64,000 nucleotides of DNA, taken from the NCBI RefSeq assembly GCF_000013645.1, contig NC_007952.1, positions 1,178,001-1,242,000 of the forward strand, in the 5' to 3' direction. Position numbers and translations under genes: made by a program. Shown one piece after another: positions 27,121 through 36,529 of this stretch. Position 1 is the first letter of the stretch. Every line of letters starts with the position of its first letter. Source of the stretch: Paraburkholderia xenovorans LB400 (GTDB taxonomy: Bacteria; Pseudomonadota; Gammaproteobacteria; Burkholderiales; Burkholderiaceae). Below the pieces are notes generated by a model. That model searched no databases, was not told the DNA's origin, and was given only the letters and a program-made list of their open reading frames with translations.

Positions 27121-28877
27121 GAGAGCACCTCTGCCTGCAATTCGGGTTCGAGCGGATATCGCCAGTCGCGGGTCGTGCCTCGTGCAATTTCCGCGGGCAA
27201 TGGAGCGCCCTGGAAGAACACGCCTCGCACGTAGCGGATGCTGAGCGGCGTCGAGCATTCAATACCCAGCGAAGCAAGAAAGAAACGAATCAACTGAGCG
27301 GGGATGAAGTCTTTGTGGATCAGGTTGTCGCGGATTTCCGCATACGGTAGATCGGCCAGGTACTGAACGCGCGAGACGGCAACTTCCAGATCCGGATGGT
27401 CGAACATCAACTCGCCGACCAATGCGTCGTCCGCGTAACTGGCCGCGACGCAGCAAAGACGCTGCACGATGCCGATATGATCGACGAACGATTCGAATTC
27501 CTCGTGGGGATCGATGATGCGTTCGCCCCGCCGTTGTTCGCCGTTGTCGGCGGAGTGATACCAGAAGTGTTGCCGTGTCTGCGATTGCAGTGTGTCGTAG
27601 CGGAGCGCCCAACTGTAGTGCTCGCGCAAAAGCCGCCTGAGACCGGCGATCGTCATTTCCGGCTGAACGTCGCGTTCACGAGTCGCGCCGGCGAAAAGGT
27701 AGTCGGAGAAGCGATCGGCGACCACCGGATAGAGGTCGATAAGCAGGGAATTCAGCTGTTCCTGCGTTTCCTGATCGAAGCGGACGGCGGCGCGCGCCAG
27801 GTCGTCCCACAGTTCGAATCCTGGCGACTGTTCCAGCCACTTCGAGATGTCGCGCAGATTGGCGGCAATGACCTTGTTCGATACCACGTAGTCTTCGGTT
27901 GGTACAGCCACGGTGTCGCAATACGCTGCAACACGCTTGAGCAGGTCTTTCAGGTGTGCAGTGGTAGCTTCGTCGACCGGCATGGATCGAGCGTAGGCGA
28001 GCGCTGCTTCGCGAACGGTGAGCCAGGTCGACACCCAGTGCGGCCAACGCTGCAATGCAACGCACATGCCTTGGCCGGAGGAGTTCCCGACAGCGAGGTA
28101 GCCGGCGATTTCGTCGGACAGTCTCGCGGCGTTCGGATTGCGTGCTTTGGCAATCGCATTGACGAGGTCGATCGACACCTGCCGCACCATGTACAGGCCA
28201 AAGAGATCGGCGAAGAACGGATGACGCAGGGGATGGCCCGCGGAAATGCCAGGATACGAAATCGAACCGTTCCGGCCACTGCCCTGAAAGCCGCCATTGC
28301 GCAGCAGATAAGCCGATGCGCTGCCGATAAGCCCGGGTTCCGGCTGATGTCCCGCTGCAAGTGCTTCGACGACGTGATCGAAAATGCGAGCGCTGCGGTT
28401 CGCCGGTGTCCAGCCGAGCACTGCCGAATCCGTGCGCATCGTTTCGACGTTCTTCAGGTCGAAGGTGGCGAATTCCTGTTCGATCCGTTCAGCACCCGGT
28501 ACGCCCAGGAAAAGGGCGCCGAACATGTCCCGATTCGCACCATCAGAACGACGTCCAACCTTTTCCTTCCCGTCCCACTCATAGGCGCGCGCAATATAGG
28601 TGAATTCGGTTCCGTTCGCATTGATGCGGTACTCAAGCCGCCCTTGGCCATTGGCATCGCATTCGCACGATACCAATGTAATACGCCAACGCTCCTCGAT
28701 CATGCGGCGCGCGAGTACATACGCAAAGCTCACGCGTGACGCTTTCATGCTGCCCATGACAGGGGCCGTCATGATCTGCTCCGCAGGCCTTATGTAGCTG
28801 ACCATCCGTTCGACCGCTTCGGCGCCAGCCAACTCCGTCGCGGCGTCCCTCAGGAAGGGAGGTAAGTCCATCGGCAT
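27117..28877 (-). CDS. Unrecognised large soluble protein, first gene of the four-gene operon
   Basis: The ATG at 28877 has an AAGAGG leader; the in-frame ATG at 28904 lacks one. About 586 residues, soluble, with no signal peptide. Likely conserved stretches include SAYLLRNGGFQGSGRNG, a histidine-rich AGHPLRHPFFADLFGLYMVR, GYLAVGNSSGQGMC followed by VALQRWPHWVSTW, and HFWYHSADNGEQRRGERIID. The clustered Gly, His, Arg and Trp look like an enzyme active site rather than a scaffold. I do not recognise the family and assign no reaction. A candidate GntR operator lies upstream. Confidence 0.75.
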   Translation of the reverse strand: MPMDLPPFLRDAATELAGAEAVERMVSYIRPAEQIMTAPVMGSMKASRVSFAYVLARRMIEERWRITLVSCECDANGQGRLEYRINANGTEFTYIARAYEWDGKEKVGRRSDGANRDMFGALFLGVPGAERIEQEFATFDLKNVETMRTDSAVLGWTPANRSARIFDHVVEALAAGHQPEPGLIGSASAYLLRNGGFQGSGRNGSISYPGISAGHPLRHPFFADLFGLYMVRQVSIDLVNAIAKARNPNAARLSDEIAGYLAVGNSSGQGMCVALQRWPHWVSTWLTVREAALAYARSMPVDEATTAHLKDLLKRVAAYCDTVAVPTEDYVVSNKVIAANLRDISKWLEQSPGFELWDDLARAAVRFDQETQEQLNSLLIDLYPVVADRFSDYLFAGATRERDVQPEMTIAGLRRLLREHYSWALRYDTLQSQTRQHFWYHSADNGEQRRGERIIDPHEEFESFVDHIGIVQRLCCVAASYADDALVGELMFDHPDLEVAVSRVQYLADLPYAEIRDNLIHKDFIPAQLIRFFLASLGIECSTPLSIRYVRGVFFQGAPLPAEIARGTTRDWRYPLEPELQAEVLS

Positions 28878-28919
28878 TGCAATCCTCTTGGTGTTCCGGA
28901 TCAAAGTTTATGTCTTCTA

Positions 28920-28935
28920 GTATACCATCTGATGC
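28920..28935. promoter_or_regulatory. Candidate GntR operator upstream of the unknown operon
   Basis: GTATACCATCTGATGC begins 43 bp upstream of the 586-residue unknown gene. It matches the site at 23591 at 13 of the first 14 positions. The position fits a repressor overlapping the promoter of the four-gene operon. Confidence 0.5.
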
Positions 28936-28958
28936 TCTGCGACCAAAACGGTTTTTGT

Positions 28959-28991
28959 GCGGGAAGCCGCGGACGATCCGCAGCTTCCCGC
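28959..28991 (-). terminator. Strong hairpin after the porin gene
   Basis: A nine-base perfect stem (GCGGGAAGC with GCTTCCCGC) encloses a second five-base stem (GCGGA with TCCGC). It lies 27 bp beyond the porin stop and before the next operon's promoter. On the minus strand it is followed by ACAAAAAC rather than a clean T run, so it is a likely but atypical terminator. Confidence 0.45.
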
Positions 28992-29017
28992 CTGACAGTC
29001 GCCGTTCGACAGCGACT

Positions 29018-30193
29018 TCAGAACCTGTGACGGATGCCTCCAACGGCCACCAGTTGGCGATTGGACGTGGATGCCGTCGCAAATGCGATTTGCGCGACCG
29101 CGTCGGCGCCCGTCGAGTCGTGGCCGGACGCAACCTGATAGACGCCCACGAGGTAGAGATCCGTACGCTTGGACACGTTGTAATCGAGGCCGAGGTCGAC
29201 CTGGTTGTAACGGGCGCCAGATCGTCCGCCCAGGCTTCCGCCAGCGGTATAGGAGTAGGCGGCGCCAAGTTGCAAGGCCGGCGTGAGCATGTATTTCGCG
29301 TTGGCTTCGATCACGTTGAACACAGCGGTTCCGCGCAGGCGGGCGCCAGTCAGCCCGCTTACCGTTGTCGTGCCGAGGTCGTTGAACGACGTGTGGCTGT
29401 AGACGAGGCCGAACGTCGCGCTGCCGAGCTTGTAGTTCGCTCCGACCGCGGCCACGTCTTGCGAGCCTGCCGTAGCGAGGCCGGAAATCACGGGCCCGGA
29501 CATATTGGATGCTGTCGTGCTGTCGTTGGCCTTATTGCCCCACAGTGAGAAGTTGGGATTCCTGACATCGGTGTACTCGGCGGCGAGCACAAACGGACCG
29601 TAGGTGTAGCCGGCGCCGACTGAATAGATCTGATTGCGCGAGAAACTGCCTGCCACGCCGCCAAACGAGTACAGCGCACCGAATGAAAATCCGCTGAAAG
29701 ACGGCGATTTGTATTTCACCGCGTTATTGACGCGGTACGTGCCGTCCAGATTGTCGAGATCTGCCGGATGTGCGCCATAACCAGCGCCGCCGAGCGCCCA
29801 TTGCGGCGAAGCAGTCAGGCTGCCGACGTAGTCATAGCCGGTCGGGTACTGCCGGCCGAAAGTCAGCTGGCCCCATGTCGGCGCGGCAAGTCCGACATAG
29901 ACCTGTCGTCCGAAGATATCGCCGTTCTGCCCCAGTGCTCCGGTGGAGGAATTGAAGCCTCCTTCCAGGTTGAATATCGCACTCAGGCCGCCCCCGAGAT
30001 CTTCGGAGCCCCTGAGGCCCCAGCGGCTGCCCGATTCGCTACCGCTGACAAGGCCGTACTGACGGGCTCCGTGAGCGTTTGTGTTGATCATGAAGCCTTC
30101 GTCAACAATGCCGTATAACGTGACGCTGCTTTGCGCCAGCGCTGCGCCAGAGGAGCTTGCGAGAACGATTGCGGCCAAGGCGGTCTTCTTCAT
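29018..30193 (-). CDS. Outer-membrane trimeric porin (Burkholderia type)
   Basis: The N-terminus MKKTALAAIVLASSSGAALA is a signal peptide, cut before AQSSVTLYGIVDEGF, the hallmark first strand of beta-proteobacterial 16-strand porins. Inside are GSRWGLRGSEDLGGGLSAIFNLEGGF, GRQVYVGLAAPTWGQLTFGRQ and the terminal VAVGGIRHRF with the C-terminal Phe needed for outer-membrane insertion. It lets small solutes into the periplasm. The ATG at 30205 is an alternative start. Position beside the binding protein and the GntR-linked operons suggests it admits the pathway substrate. Confidence 0.92.
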   Translation of the reverse strand: MKKTALAAIVLASSSGAALAQSSVTLYGIVDEGFMINTNAHGARQYGLVSGSESGSRWGLRGSEDLGGGLSAIFNLEGGFNSSTGALGQNGDIFGRQVYVGLAAPTWGQLTFGRQYPTGYDYVGSLTASPQWALGGAGYGAHPADLDNLDGTYRVNNAVKYKSPSFSGFSFGALYSFGGVAGSFSRNQIYSVGAGYTYGPFVLAAEYTDVRNPNFSLWGNKANDSTTASNMSGPVISGLATAGSQDVAAVGANYKLGSATFGLVYSHTSFNDLGTTTVSGLTGARLRGTAVFNVIEANAKYMLTPALQLGAAYSYTAGGSLGGRSGARYNQVDLGLDYNVSKRTDLYLVGVYQVASGHDSTGADAVAQIAFATASTSNRQLVAVGGIRHRF

Positions 30194-30253
30194 TTTTGAC
30201 ACCATTCAGTGGGATGAATCTGGGTTAAAGGTTTTTCGGCAGTTTATTGATAC

Positions 30254-30266
30254 GTATACCTAACTA
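30254..30266. promoter_or_regulatory. GTATACC motif upstream of the porin gene
   Basis: GTATACCTAACTA lies about 60 bp upstream of the porin start in an AT-rich promoter region. It shares only the GTATACC core with the sites at 23591 and 28920, so it is a weaker candidate for the same regulator. Confidence 0.35.
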
Positions 30267-30384
30267 AGTAAGATGCGCTACTTTCTTTGGAGGCGGTGCG
30301 GCGGAACATCAACTTCTAACTACTTGATATTGATTTGTAATACTTATTAAAAGGGAAAAATTTGTCGTAACGACATGATTTTTC

Positions 30385-30405
30385 CGGCGGCCACGAGGGC
30401 CGCCG
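30385..30405 (-). terminator. Hairpin between binding-protein and porin genes
   Basis: CGGCGGCC pairs perfectly with GGCCGCCG around a five-base loop, 38 bp past the stop of the binding-protein gene. On the minus strand no T run follows, so termination is probable only by position. Confidence 0.4.
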
Positions 30406-30442
30406 TGTTTCATACGGATCTGCCGGGCGGTCTGTCGGGGAT

Positions 30443-31984
30443 TCAGGTCGCCGATTTCCACATGTTCCGGAACCGCGGTATCTCGTCGGGTAACCAGACG
30501 TGGTTGTGAACGTTGGTACGCATCGCGGCATATTCGAGCGAGAAAAAGAGCGGTACGTAAGGGAGATCACGCGTCACGATCGCTTCGATCTGACCGTACG
30601 CGGCTTTCCGTTCAGACTGGTCTGCCGAGTTGCGCGCGACTTCCAGCAATCTGTCGACTTCCGGATTCTTGTATTTCGTGCTGTTCTGGGCGCCTGTGCT
30701 GCCGAACAACAACGGAAAGAGGCCATCAGGATCGGGGCGCTGTGCCCAACGCATAGGGGTGAAGTTGACCAATCCTTGTGAAACCCGTGGATACCAGTCG
30801 CTCTGTGCGATCGGGTCCAGTCGGACGGTGATCCCGACCGCTTTCAACTGCTCCTGCACCAGTTGGTTTATCTGCTGCAGAAGCATGATCTGCGGCGTAG
30901 ACAGTCCGACGCTCAGATTGGTTACGCCGGCCTGTGCCAGTAGCGCTTTGGCTTTGGCGGGATCGTACGGATAAGAGTGAACCGAAGGATCGAACCACCA
31001 CGTTCCCGGCGGCGCAATCGAATCGGAAATCGGAACCTTGCCGTTCATCAGGATTTCGACCATACGCTTCCGGTCGATTGCGTGCGCAACGGCTTGACGG
31101 ACCAGCGGATTGTTGAACGGCGGACGGTCGATCTGCCATTGGAGCGCATACCAGCGGCTCGCCGGCCCTGGATCGAGGACGATGCCGGGCTGCTTCTCGA
31201 TCGGCCGGATATCGATCGGTGAGAGCGCCGAGATGTAATCGACTTCGCCCGTTCTGAGACGTTGCATGGCGACGATCGGATTGGACGTGTCGCTCAGGAC
31301 GATACGATCGAGGTAAGGCTTTCCCGGTTCCCAATAGTGAGGGTTCTTTTCGACGGTCAACGAATTGCCCGGAATCCACTCCTTGAAAACGAACGGGCCG
31401 GTACCGACCGGGTGTGTGCCGAAATCCTTACCGTACTTGCGCATGGCCGCGGGCGATGCCATGAACCCCTCGCGCTGGGCGAGCATGCCAAGAAGCGCGG
31501 GGCTGGGCGACTTGAGGTTCAACGTCACCGTAGCAGGATCGTTCACCTGAACGTTATCGACAATGAGTGCAAGTTGTGGCCGCAGCGGTGAACTGACGGC
31601 CGGGTCGAGCCGCATGTCGATATTCGTCTTGACGGCGGCAGCGTCGAACGGTGTTCCGTCGTGAAAGACGACGCCCTTGCGCAGGTGCAGAACGAGGCGT
31701 TTGCCGCCGCCCAGGATCTCCCAGCGCTCGGCGAGCTCGGGTCCGATCGACGCGTCCGGGTTGATCGAAAGAAGCGTGTTGTAGATGAGGTAGAGCGGCT
31801 GTCTCTCGGAGAAATTGACCGAGAACGTCGGATCCAGCGTCTTCGTATCCGACGTAAATGCTACCCGCAAGGTGCCTCCAGCGACCGGCTTGCCGGTTGT
31901 ATCAACAGCAGCCCGGCTGGCAGGGGACAACAGCATCCCTGCAGTAGCAGCGCTGGCCGCTGCCAGAAATTCACGACGACGCAT
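30443..31984 (-). CDS. ABC importer substrate-binding protein, oligopeptide/dipeptide type (SBP family 5)
   Basis: The ATG at 31984 follows a GAGGAG leader. The N-terminus MRRREFLAAASAATAGMLL is a twin-arginine-like signal, cut near SRAAVDTTG. The mature protein has family-5 marks: TLRVAFTSDTKTLDP, LAERWEILGGGKRLVLHLRK, GVVFHDGTPFDAAAVK, VGTGPFVFKEW and a C-terminal DLPYVPLFF. It delivers its ligand to the OppBCDF-type membrane complex encoded at 17-21 kb, although 10 kb separates them. Family-5 proteins bind peptides, opines, nickel or sugars, so the ligand stays open. Confidence 0.9.
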   Translation of the reverse strand: MRRREFLAAASAATAGMLLSPASRAAVDTTGKPVAGGTLRVAFTSDTKTLDPTFSVNFSERQPLYLIYNTLLSINPDASIGPELAERWEILGGGKRLVLHLRKGVVFHDGTPFDAAAVKTNIDMRLDPAVSSPLRPQLALIVDNVQVNDPATVTLNLKSPSPALLGMLAQREGFMASPAAMRKYGKDFGTHPVGTGPFVFKEWIPGNSLTVEKNPHYWEPGKPYLDRIVLSDTSNPIVAMQRLRTGEVDYISALSPIDIRPIEKQPGIVLDPGPASRWYALQWQIDRPPFNNPLVRQAVAHAIDRKRMVEILMNGKVPISDSIAPPGTWWFDPSVHSYPYDPAKAKALLAQAGVTNLSVGLSTPQIMLLQQINQLVQEQLKAVGITVRLDPIAQSDWYPRVSQGLVNFTPMRWAQRPDPDGLFPLLFGSTGAQNSTKYKNPEVDRLLEVARNSADQSERKAAYGQIEAIVTRDLPYVPLFFSLEYAAMRTNVHNHVWLPDEIPRFRNMWKSAT

Positions 31985-32032
31985 CAGTTGGCTCCTCAGT
32001 TTGATTCGATTCAAATTCTTGGGATGTAGAAT

Positions 32033-32046
32033 GATAGTATTCTGTC
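32033..32046. promoter_or_regulatory. Weak GntR-like site upstream of the binding-protein gene
   Basis: Read on the minus strand the sequence is GAATACTATCATTC, sharing ATAC-ATC with the sites at 23591 and 28920. It is preceded by TTGTCCGA, which also occurs just before the 23591 site. The match is imperfect, so confidence is low. Confidence 0.3.
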
Positions 32047-33291
32047 GGACAATCAATGGAAAAAAAATAAATGTGTTCCCTGGTAGGGGTGTGTCTGATG
32101 GCGTGTGATTGGGGTAGTCGGATTCCGGGGGGGGCAGGTCAGAGCGGTTTGTTGTACTTTGCTGCAGAGGGTGCTGGCGGTGGGTTGGGCGTATCGATCA
32201 CAATGCCCTAGCGGAAGTCCAGCTTGTCGGACTGTATCCAGATAGATATCCAAACCTATCTTCATCCTTTCACTACTCGCAGTCCTCATCGCATTCGGGC
32301 AGCGTCAACAGCACAGTCGGTTCACCGACGTACATCTTCGCATTCAGGGGCAAACGTGGCGGCATTATCAAGTGCCTCCATCGGCGCGGTGACGGAACGC
32401 GCCGATGTGGCCACGCAGGAAGTTCTCCATCCGCGCCTCAAGGAAGAAAGCGCAGAGTAGATATCGCGAGAATAAGGCAGCACAATCACGAAGACCAACA
32501 GTGGCCCGCGTGCGTACCCAATCTCGACATGACTGAATTGATCCCAGTCGCCCCGCCTCTGTTCGCTCGGCCGTGTACGCTGGCGTAAAAAGCCTTCGGC
32601 AAGGGTCTCGGTCGATACAATTCGATCAGGTGCCGAAGGGGCGTCGGCGCGCCCACATACCACGCTCGCGCACCATCGAGTGCTGCTGACAGGCTGTGAG
32701 CGACGGGAACTTCGTCAGGATCTGCCGGGTGAGACTTGATCATTGAGATACGCGGTGGCGGTCGGTGGCGGGGCAGAGCGCTCCCGTTGTTACGGGTGCG
32801 CCAGCACTACTGCTGCTTTGCCTGTGTAGAGGCTCGGAACGTTTTTATCCGGGATCGCATGTATCGGGGGGAGTGGGTAAGTGCACCTTCGCGTATCGGG
32901 CTATTAGCATGGTGACTCCGGATTTGAAGTTGTGTCAATGGGAGAGCCTGTGGAACGCCGACACCTCGGTGATGCCGCATCCGCTCAGTGGCGAAATCAA
33001 TGCCGTATTGCGGGCGGACACTTGCAAATTCGCGCGCGCGCCCCGAGTTGTACTGTCAAGAGAGAGAACGGATGGGCAAATATGCTGCATACGGCGGTGG
33101 TTTTTGCTCGGTGACGCAGCACCCCGACGTCGCACGGGACTCGAGCGTGTACCTCCGCTCGAAGTGGCTTGCTTGCAATTCTGCAAATCTCATTTATGTG
33201 AAATTGATATTGGTTCTATCCGACTGGAGATCTTTATTGATCAATAGCTGCACGATACATTGCGTTCAGTGATTTCAGGTTGAGGCAATCC
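32047..33291. other. Accessory gap with an insertion-sequence remnant
   Basis: This 1.2-kb stretch between the binding protein and the secreted hydrolase contains a decayed IS21 transposase (listed separately at about 32.4-32.7 kb). The rest, including an ORF at 32765-33247, has poor protein-like composition and no leader, and I see no further gene. GC content is lower toward 33.2 kb, consistent with acquired DNA. Confidence 0.45.
32392..32700 (-). pseudogene. istA: IS21-family IstA transposase remnant
   Basis: On the minus strand the fragment reads LAEGFLRQRTRPSEQRRGD, then WDQFSHVEIGYARGPLLVFV and IVLPYSRDIY. This matches the catalytic-core entry of IS21 IstA proteins (usually LPGEQxQVDWG). 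A frameshift follows and the next piece, LEARMENFLRGHIGAF, lies in another frame. Upstream, RHLIELYRPRP is in yet another frame. At least two frameshifts and missing ends show it is dead. No IstB is visible nearby. Confidence 0.6.
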
Positions 33292-34383
33292 ATGAGCCAG
33301 TGTGTCGTCCACAGATTCTGGTCCGCAATCAGCGGGGGCATTATTTGTTCCGCTCTGTTCGCCTGTGCTGTCGCGAGCGCTGCCGATCAAAGTCCGCTGG
33401 TCATCAAGGAGCAGGGGAGCTTCGCCGCTGGCGGCACGGCGACGACAGCATCGGGAACCTTCGATCCGCGCAAGCCGTTGGAACCCGCCGGGCAGAGTTA
33501 CCACGGCGATCACGCATACGCTTTCTACGAAATTCCCGTGAACGCCCGGAACTATCCGATTGTCATGCTGCACGGTGCCGGTCAGTTTTCCAGGAGCTGG
33601 GAAACCACAGCCGATGGCCGCGAAGGGTTTCAGACCATTTTCCTGCGCCGCAGGTTTGGCGTGTACCTGGTCGATCAGCCGCGTCGCGGTGATGCCGGTC
33701 GCGGCATGGTCGGGACGACCATCGAGCCGACGCCCGACGAGCAGCTCTGGTTCAATCAATTCCGCATCGGGTTATGGCCGAACTGCTTTGCGCATGTGCA
33801 GTTTTCTTGCGATCCGGAGACCCTGAATCAGTTCTTTCGCGCAATGACGCCGAATACCGGACCGTTCGACGAGAATGTCATCTCGGATGGTATTGCGGCC
33901 ATCTTCAGGAAGATTGGTCCCGGCATTCTGTTCACGCATTCTCAAGGCGGCGGTCCCGGCTGGCTCATCGCCATCAAGAACGCAAACGTCAAAGCCATCG
34001 TGGCCTTTGAACCAGGCAGCAGCTTCGTCTTCCCTGAGGGCGAAGTGCCGCCGGCGATACCGAGTGCGTTCGATACCGTCAAGGGCGAGGCCGTTCCCAT
34101 GAGTCAGTTCATGGCGCTGACGAAAATTCCCATTCTCGTCATCTACGGCGACAACATTCCCGATCACCCGGTTGACCTGCCCGCCCAGGACAGTTGGCGT
34201 GCGCGGTTAGAGATGGGGCGGTTGTGGCGCGACACCGTGAACAAACATGGCGGCGACGTGACTCTGGTGCATCTGCCGGACATCGGCATCCGGGGCAACA
34301 CACATTTCGCCTTCTCTGATCTGAATAACGTCCAGATTGCCGATCTGGTGTCGAAGTTCCTTGCGCAGAAGCATCTGGATTAA
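33292..34383 (+). CDS. Secreted alpha/beta hydrolase (esterase-like)
   Basis: The ATG at 33292 follows an AGGTTGAGGC leader and gives a signal peptide (GGIICSALFACAVASAADQ). The mature enzyme has an oxyanion loop VMLHGAGQFSRSWE, YLVDQPRRGDAGRG, the nucleophile Ser in LFTHSQGGGPGW, an acid in VIYGDNIPDH and the His in IRGNTHFAF. The GHSxGG variant THSQGG is typical of a group of periplasmic esterases annotated simply as alpha/beta fold hydrolases. It immediately precedes a second, broken secreted hydrolase on the same strand. Confidence 0.85.
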   Translation: MSQCVVHRFWSAISGGIICSALFACAVASAADQSPLVIKEQGSFAAGGTATTASGTFDPRKPLEPAGQSYHGDHAYAFYEIPVNARNYPIVMLHGAGQFSRSWETTADGREGFQTIFLRRRFGVYLVDQPRRGDAGRGMVGTTIEPTPDEQLWFNQFRIGLWPNCFAHVQFSCDPETLNQFFRAMTPNTGPFDENVISDGIAAIFRKIGPGILFTHSQGGGPGWLIAIKNANVKAIVAFEPGSSFVFPEGEVPPAIPSAFDTVKGEAVPMSQFMALTKIPILVIYGDNIPDHPVDLPAQDSWRARLEMGRLWRDTVNKHGGDVTLVHLPDIGIRGNTHFAFSDLNNVQIADLVSKFLAQKHLD

Positions 34384-34458
34384 TGCGCTTGGCCCGACCC
34401 CTCGCAAAGTCCTGCGAAGCCATCAATCTCAAAGAACAGGATAGGAGTTCAGGTTCAA

Positions 34459-35559
34459 ATGAGCGATGAAGTCGTCAACAAGAACCGGCGCGAATTCCTC
34501 GGAATGTCCGCGCTTGCTTTCTCATGTGCACTGACAGGAGTTCCAGCAATGGCTACCACGGCTGCAGCAACCACCTTTGACTACAAGAAGAATCCGTTCA
34601 CGCTGGTCTATGAAGGCGCGATCACGAAGGACGAACCGGGCTAGGTCAACATCCACCCGGTCAATTACGATCTCAACGGGCTGAACATCGTCGCCAACGT
34701 CTATACCCCGGCCCACTACGATCCGAAGAAAAAGTACGCCGCGATCGTGGTCGCGCACCCCAATGGCGGGGTAAAGGAACAGACCGCGGGCCTCCACGCC
34801 CAGCGTCTGGCCGAACAGGGCTACATCACGATCGCGATGGATGCCGCGTATCAGGGCGGCAGCGGCGGCGAGCCGCGCAGCACGGACAAGCCGCAATTTC
34901 GCACAGAGGACATCCACGGCGCGGCCGATTTCATCACCCGCTATCCGGGCGTCGATCCCGAACGCCTAGGGCTGCTCGGCATCTGCGGCGGCGGTGGATA
35001 TTCCCTGAATGCGGCCAAATCCGACAAGCGCTTCAAGGCGGTGGCAACGCTGAGCATGTTCAACTCCGGGCGCGTTCGCCGCAACGGCTTTGCGGATTCG
35101 CAGTTGAACACGATCCAGCAACGCCTCAAACAGGCCTCGGACGCGCGCGCTCAGGAAAAGGCCGGCGGAAAGATCCTCTACGCCGGCGACGCCGACATGA
35201 CCGACGCGCAGATCGCCGCGTTGCCGTTCGAGATGTACCGGCAGGGCTACCAGTACTACTGGCGCACCAACGCGCATCCCGGCTCGACCTTCAAGTACAC
35301 CATGAGCAGCCTGGTCGATCTGATGCGCTGGGATGCCACCGATCAGATCGACCTGATCGAGCAGCCGCTGTTGATGATCGCCGGCAGCAAGGCCGACAGT
35401 CTCTACATGACCGAAGACGCCTTCGCCAAGGCCACCGGCACGAAGGACAAGGAGCTGTTCAAGATCGACGGCGCCACGCACATCGAGACCTACTGGGTTC
35501 CCAAGTACGTGGACGCCACCATCGGCAAGCTGACGCCGTTCTACGCGAGAACCTTGTGA
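34459..35559 (+). pseudogene. Secreted alpha/beta hydrolase (DLH-like) with in-frame amber stop
   Basis: The frame begins at the ATG at 34459 with a twin-arginine signal (NRREFLGMSALAFSCALTG). It runs to EGAITKDEPG, where a TAG at 34642-34644 interrupts it; the same frame continues at once with VNIHPVNYDLNGLNIVANVY and stays open to 35559. The downstream part has the nucleophile motif GICGGGGYS and a final GATHIETYW, as in dienelactone-hydrolase-like proteins. One base change, for instance AAG to TAG, explains it. The product is a 61-residue stub unless the codon is read through or the base is a sequencing error. Confidence 0.8.
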
Positions 35560-35611
35560 TCCCGCGTGCCCTGCATCGATTCACCCTACAACTGCTGCCT
35601 GGAGGAAGCTG

Positions 35612-36442
35612 ATGACGAAGCGTCCTGATAACCTGGACTCTATGGTGGTCGTCCCACCCGCCACCGTGCTGGCCGTCGGCGCCACCGGCAGCATCGGCCG
35701 CCTGGTGGTGGCCGAGGCCCTCCGGCAGGGATACGCGGTTCGGGCGCTCGTCCGCGACGAAGCCAGGGCGCATCGTGTTCTGCCGCCGGAGACGCAACTG
35801 GTCGTCGGCGAGGTCACGTCGCAAGAAGGCCTGGCCAAGGTGGCCAACGCCGTCGATGCCGTTGTCTTTACGCTGGGTGCAGGAAGCCTGCGCGGCGAGC
35901 GTGCCGAGGCGGTCGACTATGGTGGCGTGCGCAACGTGTTGATGGCCCTCGGACATCGCAAGCCACGGATCGCGCTCATGACAGCCATTGGCGTGACCAA
36001 GCGTGAAGATCCCCGGTTGGGCCCGCTCGGCGGTCATGACTGGAAACGACGCTCCGAACGCCTGGTGCGTGCCAGCGGCTGCGTCTACACCATCGTCAGG
36101 CCCGGCTGGTTCGACTACAACGAACCCGATCAGCAACGGCTGGTGTTAGTGCAGGGCGATACCCGCTGGGCCAGCGACACGAGTGATGGAGTTGTCTCAC
36201 GCCTGCAGGTCGCCGAAACGCTCGTGCGCAGTCTTTCAACACCTGCTGCCGCTTTCAGGACCGTCGAGCTGGTGACAGAGCGCGGGCCCGCGCCCCATGA
36301 TTTTGAGGCATTGTTTGCGCCGCTGACCGCCGATCCACCCGGTGCCGTGGACGGTGTGCTGGACGTTGACAACATGCTGCCCGAAAAAGAGCCCGCGCGA
36401 ATTCGGGAGCAACTGGCCGCGCTGCGCGCCGCCGCGCATTGA
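35612..36442 (+). CDS. NAD(P)-binding atypical SDR / NmrA-like oxidoreductase
   Basis: This 276-residue protein has a GGAGGAAG leader. The Rossmann start is LAVGATGSIGRLVVAEALRQ (GATGxxG, atypical SDR). It continues with RALVRDEARAH at the NADP position, VVFTLGAGSL and YTIVRPGWFDYNE. These features place it with NAD(P)H-binding/NmrA-like SDRs, many of which are reductases or redox sensors. It lies directly after the broken hydrolase and before the CMD-cupin gene. Confidence 0.82.
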   Translation: MTKRPDNLDSMVVVPPATVLAVGATGSIGRLVVAEALRQGYAVRALVRDEARAHRVLPPETQLVVGEVTSQEGLAKVANAVDAVVFTLGAGSLRGERAEAVDYGGVRNVLMALGHRKPRIALMTAIGVTKREDPRLGPLGGHDWKRRSERLVRASGCVYTIVRPGWFDYNEPDQQRLVLVQGDTRWASDTSDGVVSRLQVAETLVRSLSTPAAAFRTVELVTERGPAPHDFEALFAPLTADPPGAVDGVLDVDNMLPEKEPARIREQLAALRAAAH

Positions 36443-36529
36443 AATTTTTTACTCTGATGCCGCCCAACAAGCGTTCACGTTCCCGGATTTGAGCAGTACG
36501 GAAACGGCATGTGAATATGAAGGAACACG

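Noticed and set aside
32765..33247. 160-codon plus-strand ORF upstream of the secreted hydrolase
   Set aside because: Cysteine-rich, unstructured composition without a leader or family pattern; treated as chance ORF in decayed DNA.
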